From Chlamydiota bacterium (GTDB taxonomy: Bacteria > Chlamydiota > Chlamydiia > Chlamydiales > Waddliaceae), in assembly GCA_011065005.1 (NCBI GenBank), contig JAAKFP010000062.1, positions 1 to 9,437 on the forward strand: DNA of 9,437 bases. Reading direction: 5' to 3'. Shown piece by piece: positions 6,796-9,437 of the stretch (position 1 is its first letter; each line of letters begins with the position of its first letter). The notes below the pieces were generated by a model. The model did not search any database. It was given only the letters and a program-made list of their open reading frames with translations, and had not been told where the DNA came from. The position numbers and the translations under genes are program-made.

Positions 6796-7719
6796 CTATG
6801 TTATCAAGCCCAATACGAGTCCGAGCAGAGCTTGGCGTGTGTAAACACCATTTTTTGCCTGCTGAAAATAATAGGCATGGGGTGTGCTGTCAACTCGAGT
6901 GTCGATCTCGTTCACTCTAGGGAGAGGGTGGAGGATTTTGAAATTCTCTTTCACGCCATCAAACAGTTCCGTCTTGAGGATGAATGCATTTTCTACTACA
7001 GCAAAGTCCTTTTTACTCAGAAATCTTTCTTGCTGAATTCTTGTCATGTAGAGAATGTCTAGCTTGTGGACAATCTCTTCCAAAGTTTTGTGGAACGAAA
7101 ATTTCACCCCTTTTTCTTTAAGTTCATTGCAGATCGCTTTTGGCATTTCTAGATTTGGTGGGGAAATAAAATAGAGGCGACTATGAAAGGGGATAAGGGC
7201 TTGCGCTAGAGAGTGAACGGTTCTTCCCAGCTTTAAGTCTCCAACCATAGCGATGTGTAGATTTTCGAGTTGGCCCTGGCACTCCTGGATGGTAAAAAGG
7301 TCAAGGAAAGTTTGTGTGGGATGCTGGTTTGTGCCATCTCCGGCATTGATCACAGGTATGTCGACAGTGTCTGCTGCCAGTTGGGCTGCGCCCTCCAGGG
7401 AATGGCGAATGGTGATCACATCGGCATAGTGTTCCAGCATTTTCATCGTATCGTGCAGTGTTTCTCCCTTTGTTGCGGAGGTGTATTGCGCGTCAGAAAA
7501 GCCAATAACGGAGCCTCCTAGCCGATGCATTGCCGTTTCGAATGAGAGCCTTGTGCGTGTGGAAGGTTCAAAAAAGCAGCTTCCCAAGATCTTTTCTTTT
7601 AGTAGATTAGGTTGTGGATGATCTTTGAGCTTGTTGGCATGGTCGAGGATATGGAGGATCTCCTCCTTAGTAAAATCGCTGATTGCGAGGATATCTCTAC
7701 CTTCAAATGTATTAGCCAT
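6796..7719 (-). CDS. pyrB: Aspartate carbamoyltransferase catalytic chain
   Basis: Makes N-carbamoyl-L-aspartate from carbamoyl phosphate and aspartate, the first step in this operon. From the ATG at 7719 it is 307 residues (E. coli 311). Carbamoyl-phosphate and active-site motifs are STRTR (53-57), K84 in TKGET, HPTQT (133-137), the Arg of GRTVHS (164-169) and HPLPRV (264-269). The frame is open to a TTG at 7761, with ATGs at 7752 and 7746. However, the -10 box at 7751-7756 puts transcription start near 7744, GAGG stands 8 bases before the ATG at 7719, and MAN plus the next residues align without gap to the E. coli N-terminus. The start at 7719 is therefore preferred. It is followed directly by pyrI, so a PyrB3/PyrI2-type holoenzyme is expected. 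Confidence 0.95.
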   Translation of the reverse strand: MANTFEGRDILAISDFTKEEILHILDHANKLKDHPQPNLLKEKILGSCFFEPSTRTRLSFETAMHRLGGSVIGFSDAQYTSATKGETLHDTMKMLEHYADVITIRHSLEGAAQLAADTVDIPVINAGDGTNQHPTQTFLDLFTIQECQGQLENLHIAMVGDLKLGRTVHSLAQALIPFHSRLYFISPPNLEMPKAICNELKEKGVKFSFHKTLEEIVHKLDILYMTRIQQERFLSKKDFAVVENAFILKTELFDGVKENFKILHPLPRVNEIDTRVDSTPHAYYFQQAKNGVYTRQALLGLVLGLIT

Positions 7720-7750
7720 ACGTTCAGCCTCTTGAGCTTTTGTCATTAGC

Positions 7751-7779
7751 ATTATCCCCAACTACCCTCTAACTTTCAA
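7751..7779 (-). promoter_or_regulatory. Sigma-70-type promoter of the pyrBICDEF operon
   Basis: On the minus strand TTGAAA (7774-7779, 5 of 6 consensus) and GATAAT (7751-7756, 5 of 6) are separated by exactly 17 bases. The start of transcription would be near 7744, only about 24 bases before the preferred pyrB ATG. That short leader leaves no room for a PyrR-type or pausing attenuator, so control is likely at initiation or at the enzyme level through PyrI. It lies in the short gap to the divergent gene starting at 7849. Confidence 0.65.
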
Positions 7780-7848
7780 GAGTAGACTTGAATTTTCGAT
7801 AAATTAATGATATCTGTGATTATGAAGAAAAAAAACTAAGGCATTGCA

Positions 7849-8607
7849 ATGGCTGAAGTTGAAGCCGATAGAAAAGAAAAGATCGAGGAGGCGCACCAGC
7901 TCATTCTTACGATCATTCCAAAACTTATGAAGCACAGGCAGAGCGAACATGAGGATATAGAACAACGGCTTGGTCGTATGAAAATCTTTGTCAAAGTGCT
8001 GAGGGGATTGACATACTTCACCGCGTTTTTTGCATTTCTCGGAGCGTTCTATTTCTCGCAGTATGTGGCTATACTGATTCCCTACAGCCTCATCTGTTTT
8101 ACCTTCATTTCATTTTCTGAAACCATGTGGTTGCATACTCTTGATGACCGAATCGCCAAAGCTGCGGAACGGGCTAATCCCACGGTTCCCGATCAAGTTC
8201 TCCGTTTTCTTGAGGTCCCAGAGGGAGTGAATCGTCTTAAGGCTATTTTTGCTGAGCCTTCCGACGAAATGGAATATCATCAAAAGTATATTCACATGCT
8301 TGTGGACTTGGGGAACACGTGTGGGTGGCTGGAGGGACGAATCAAGGACCTTCAAGATTTCAAGGATACAATGGTTGGAGCGGCAGACGATGCATACTCT
8401 TATGCTCCCATAAAATTTGATGCAGAATTTATTTCCGGCTGGAAAAAGACGTATGAGGAGCTACAGAAGGAGGTCAAGGAACATTTTGGAAAAGACCTCG
8501 ACAATTTTCACCACAAGACAGTCGAAAACCCCACCTATTTTCTTACGCGTTTCCGTTCTTTCTCGCAATCTGACGTAGGGCAGAAATTAAACAATTTTCT
8601 GAGGTAG
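7849..8607 (+). CDS. Unidentified membrane protein with paired hydrophobic segments (252 aa)
   Basis: I do not recognise this family. The N-terminal 50 residues are charged and probably helical (EADRKEKIEEAH...). Two adjacent hydrophobic stretches follow, about 53-70 (LTYFTAFFAFLGAFYF) and 73-90 (AILIPYSLICFTF), separated by only two or three residues, so they form a helical hairpin with both ends on the same side. The remaining 160 residues are soluble, rich in charged and aromatic residues, with two likely helical stretches (about 141-176 and 194-218). There is no signal peptide and no recognisable catalytic motif. The start ATG has TAAGG 7 bases upstream. It diverges from pyrB and converges on higA with an 18-bp gap. 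The layout (bilobed hydrophobic region, helical flanks) is like chlamydial Inc proteins, but this is a resemblance of shape only. Confidence 0.8.
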   Translation: MAEVEADRKEKIEEAHQLILTIIPKLMKHRQSEHEDIEQRLGRMKIFVKVLRGLTYFTAFFAFLGAFYFSQYVAILIPYSLICFTFISFSETMWLHTLDDRIAKAAERANPTVPDQVLRFLEVPEGVNRLKAIFAEPSDEMEYHQKYIHMLVDLGNTCGWLEGRIKDLQDFKDTMVGAADDAYSYAPIKFDAEFISGWKKTYEELQKEVKEHFGKDLDNFHHKTVENPTYFLTRFRSFSQSDVGQKLNNFLR

Positions 8608-8625
8608 AATCATAAAATGACCGGT

Positions 8626-8931
8626 CTAATAGCCTTTAGCCGCTATTGGAGGTCTAACAATGGGGCGTACTGAAGATGCGCTTTTTTCTTTTTCTGCCTT
8701 CCACAAGTCATAAGCATTTTGCAAGTTCAGCCAAAACTGAGGTGTTGTGTTGAAGGCTTTACCTAATCTTACCGCCATCTCTGCGGTGACACCGATAGTC
8801 CCTTTACGCAAACGATAAAGGGTGTTCCTAGCTACATGTAGCTTTTTAGCTAGATCTTCTTGTTTAAGATCTAGGGGCTTTATATACATCTCTTCCAGGA
8901 TGATACCTGGGTGTGAAGGTCTTCTCTTCAT
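8626..8931 (-). CDS. higA: HigA-family antitoxin, XRE helix-turn-helix
   Basis: Antitoxin and autorepressor that neutralises the toxin encoded just upstream and binds the operon promoter. The 101 residues from the ATG at 8931 open with RPSHPGIILEEMYI, the usual HigA start. A helix-turn-helix (about 22-45: QEDLAKKLHVARNTLYRLRKG) comes next, then TAEMAVRLGKAF and TTPQFWLNLQNAYDL, which are HigA/VapI signatures. A GTG at 8937 is an alternative start. AAGG, immediately after the toxin stop, serves the ATG. The gap to the toxin stop is 10 bp, so the pair is co-transcribed. The C-terminal tail (84-101) is proline- and arginine-rich and may be the part that contacts the toxin. Confidence 0.92.
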   Translation of the reverse strand: MKRRPSHPGIILEEMYIKPLDLKQEDLAKKLHVARNTLYRLRKGTIGVTAEMAVRLGKAFNTTPQFWLNLQNAYDLWKAEKEKSASSVRPIVRPPIAAKGY

Positions 8932-8941
8932 AATCACAACC

Positions 8942-9220
8942 TTAATGATAATCTATTAATTCAACATCATAAACGTTTCCGTTCTCAAATCGGAAAACAA
9001 GTCTCCAATTTCCAGAGACAGAAACGCTATAAAAACCTTTAAGGTCTCCCTTTAACTCATGAAGCCGAGATCCGGGAAAGTTCGCATCCTCAGGAACACA
9101 GGCTCCATGCAGTATGTCCAAAATTAGAAGAATCCTTTTATGAAGATTCTTACCTATTTTTGCGTTCCTTCCGTTTTCAAATAGATCTTTTAACTTCTTT
9201 TGTTTGAACTTCTTAATCAC
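8942..9220 (-). CDS. higB: HigB-family toxin (RelE/ParE superfamily)
   Basis: Probable mRNA-cleaving toxin of a HigBA module, acting at the ribosome. The 92 residues are the normal length. The diagnostic core is SRLHELKGDLKGFYSVSV (51-68) followed by SGNWRLVFRFENGNVYDVEL (69-88), in which the Arg of NWRLVFRF is the usual conserved residue; IDYH at the C-terminus is also typical. It starts with GTG at 9220, preceded by only a weak ribosome site (GCGGTCTCTC), which would keep toxin translation low relative to antitoxin. The toxin-first order is the hallmark of higBA. The frame is intact with no sign of decay. Confidence 0.92.
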   Translation of the reverse strand: MIKKFKQKKLKDLFENGRNAKIGKNLHKRILLILDILHGACVPEDANFPGSRLHELKGDLKGFYSVSVSGNWRLVFRFENGNVYDVELIDYH

Positions 9221-9248
9221 GAGAGACCGCTTTTTTATCTATATCTCC

Positions 9249-9278
9249 ATTGTAACATATCGTGTTACATTTTTGCAA
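9249..9278 (-). promoter_or_regulatory. higBA promoter with inverted-repeat operator
   Basis: On the minus strand TTGCAA (9273-9278) and TACAAT (9249-9254) are 18 bases apart, giving a start about 20 bases before the higB GTG. Within it, TGTAACA-TATCG-TGTTACA (9251-9269) is an exact 7-bp inverted repeat with a 5-base spacer, covering the -10 and the spacer. This is the expected place for HigA autorepression. The operator assignment is inferred from position and symmetry. Confidence 0.65.
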
Positions 9279-9354
9279 GAGTAGAGAAAAACGAGCCATA
9301 ACTTTGTCACGAAGTAAGGAACTGTGCAAAAATAAGTTATACATTTCTGATATC

Positions 9355-9437
9355 ACAGCGCTTCAGCTGCAAGGCGCAAATCCGTAGCCAACTTCTTAGT
9401 TTTCAAGGATTTGCAACGTAGCAGATGAAGATGCTGT
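9355..9437. repeat. Imperfect palindromic element at the right edge
   Basis: ACAGC (9355) pairs with GCTGT (9433-9437), and inner arms GCAAATCC (9376-9383) and GGATTTGC (9407-9414) pair exactly around a 23-base loop. Between them CTTCAGCTGC matches the reverse complement of GCAGATGAAG at most positions. The arms are thus about 29 and 31 bases. The sequence just left is GATATC, and the symmetric part would lie off the window. No reading frame is evident here. A dispersed repeat or a long hairpin terminator for an unseen gene to the right are both possible. Confidence 0.5.

Noticed and set aside
7720..7848. PyrR-type or UTP-sensing attenuator before pyrB
   Set aside because: The predicted mRNA leader is only about 24 bases with no hairpin or T-run.
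9355..9437. Integron attC site
   Set aside because: The palindrome lacks the RYYYAAC and GTTRRRY core sites at its ends and no integrase is nearby.

Overview
The window carries three blocks: the end of a peptide-export locus, a complete six-gene pyrimidine operon, and an unidentified membrane protein gene followed by a toxin-antitoxin pair. The organism is a bacterium of moderate GC with dense, closely packed genes. No gene here fixes the taxon. A parasite-like or environmental lineage such as an amoeba-associated Chlamydiae relative is only a guess. It rests on the eukaryote-like PyrE/PyrF, on a two-helix hydrophobic protein that resembles inclusion-membrane proteins in layout, and on dispersed palindromic elements.

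Block 1 (1-2330). The plus strand enters inside a large ABC exporter of the NHLM/NHLP bacteriocin type (second subunit, without a C39 peptidase domain in view). Its reading frame is open to the left edge, so it is a 5'-partial gene and the TTG at 54 is not its start. Converging on it is a small minus-strand gene (2003-2239) for a 78-residue peptide with a double-glycine leader. It has its own strong extended -10 promoter and ribosome binding site. Exporter plus leader peptide look like a small RiPP/bacteriocin-type secretion system, whose other parts (peptidase subunit, any maturase) would lie left of the window.

Block 2 (2324-7780, minus strand). pyrB-pyrI-pyrC-pyrD-pyrE-pyrF covers every step from carbamoyl phosphate plus aspartate to UMP. 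Transcription starts from a good sigma-70-type promoter at 7751-7779. Spacings are 5-9 bp except for about 107 bp between pyrD and pyrE, which holds an inverted repeat built of 8-bp units. A second palindromic element of about 186 bp follows pyrF, and its terminal repeat includes the pyrF stop codon. Ancestry looks mixed: PyrB/PyrI resemble the enterobacterial allosteric enzyme, PyrC resembles the CAD-type dihydroorotase, and PyrE and PyrF resemble the two halves of eukaryotic UMP synthase but as separate genes. carAB and pyrK are not in the window.

Block 3 (7849-9437). A 252-residue protein with two adjacent membrane helices is divergent from pyrB. Convergent with it is a higB-higA type toxin-antitoxin operon, with an inverted-repeat operator lying in its promoter. 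The window ends in an imperfect palindrome (9355-9437) that is probably another dispersed repeat.
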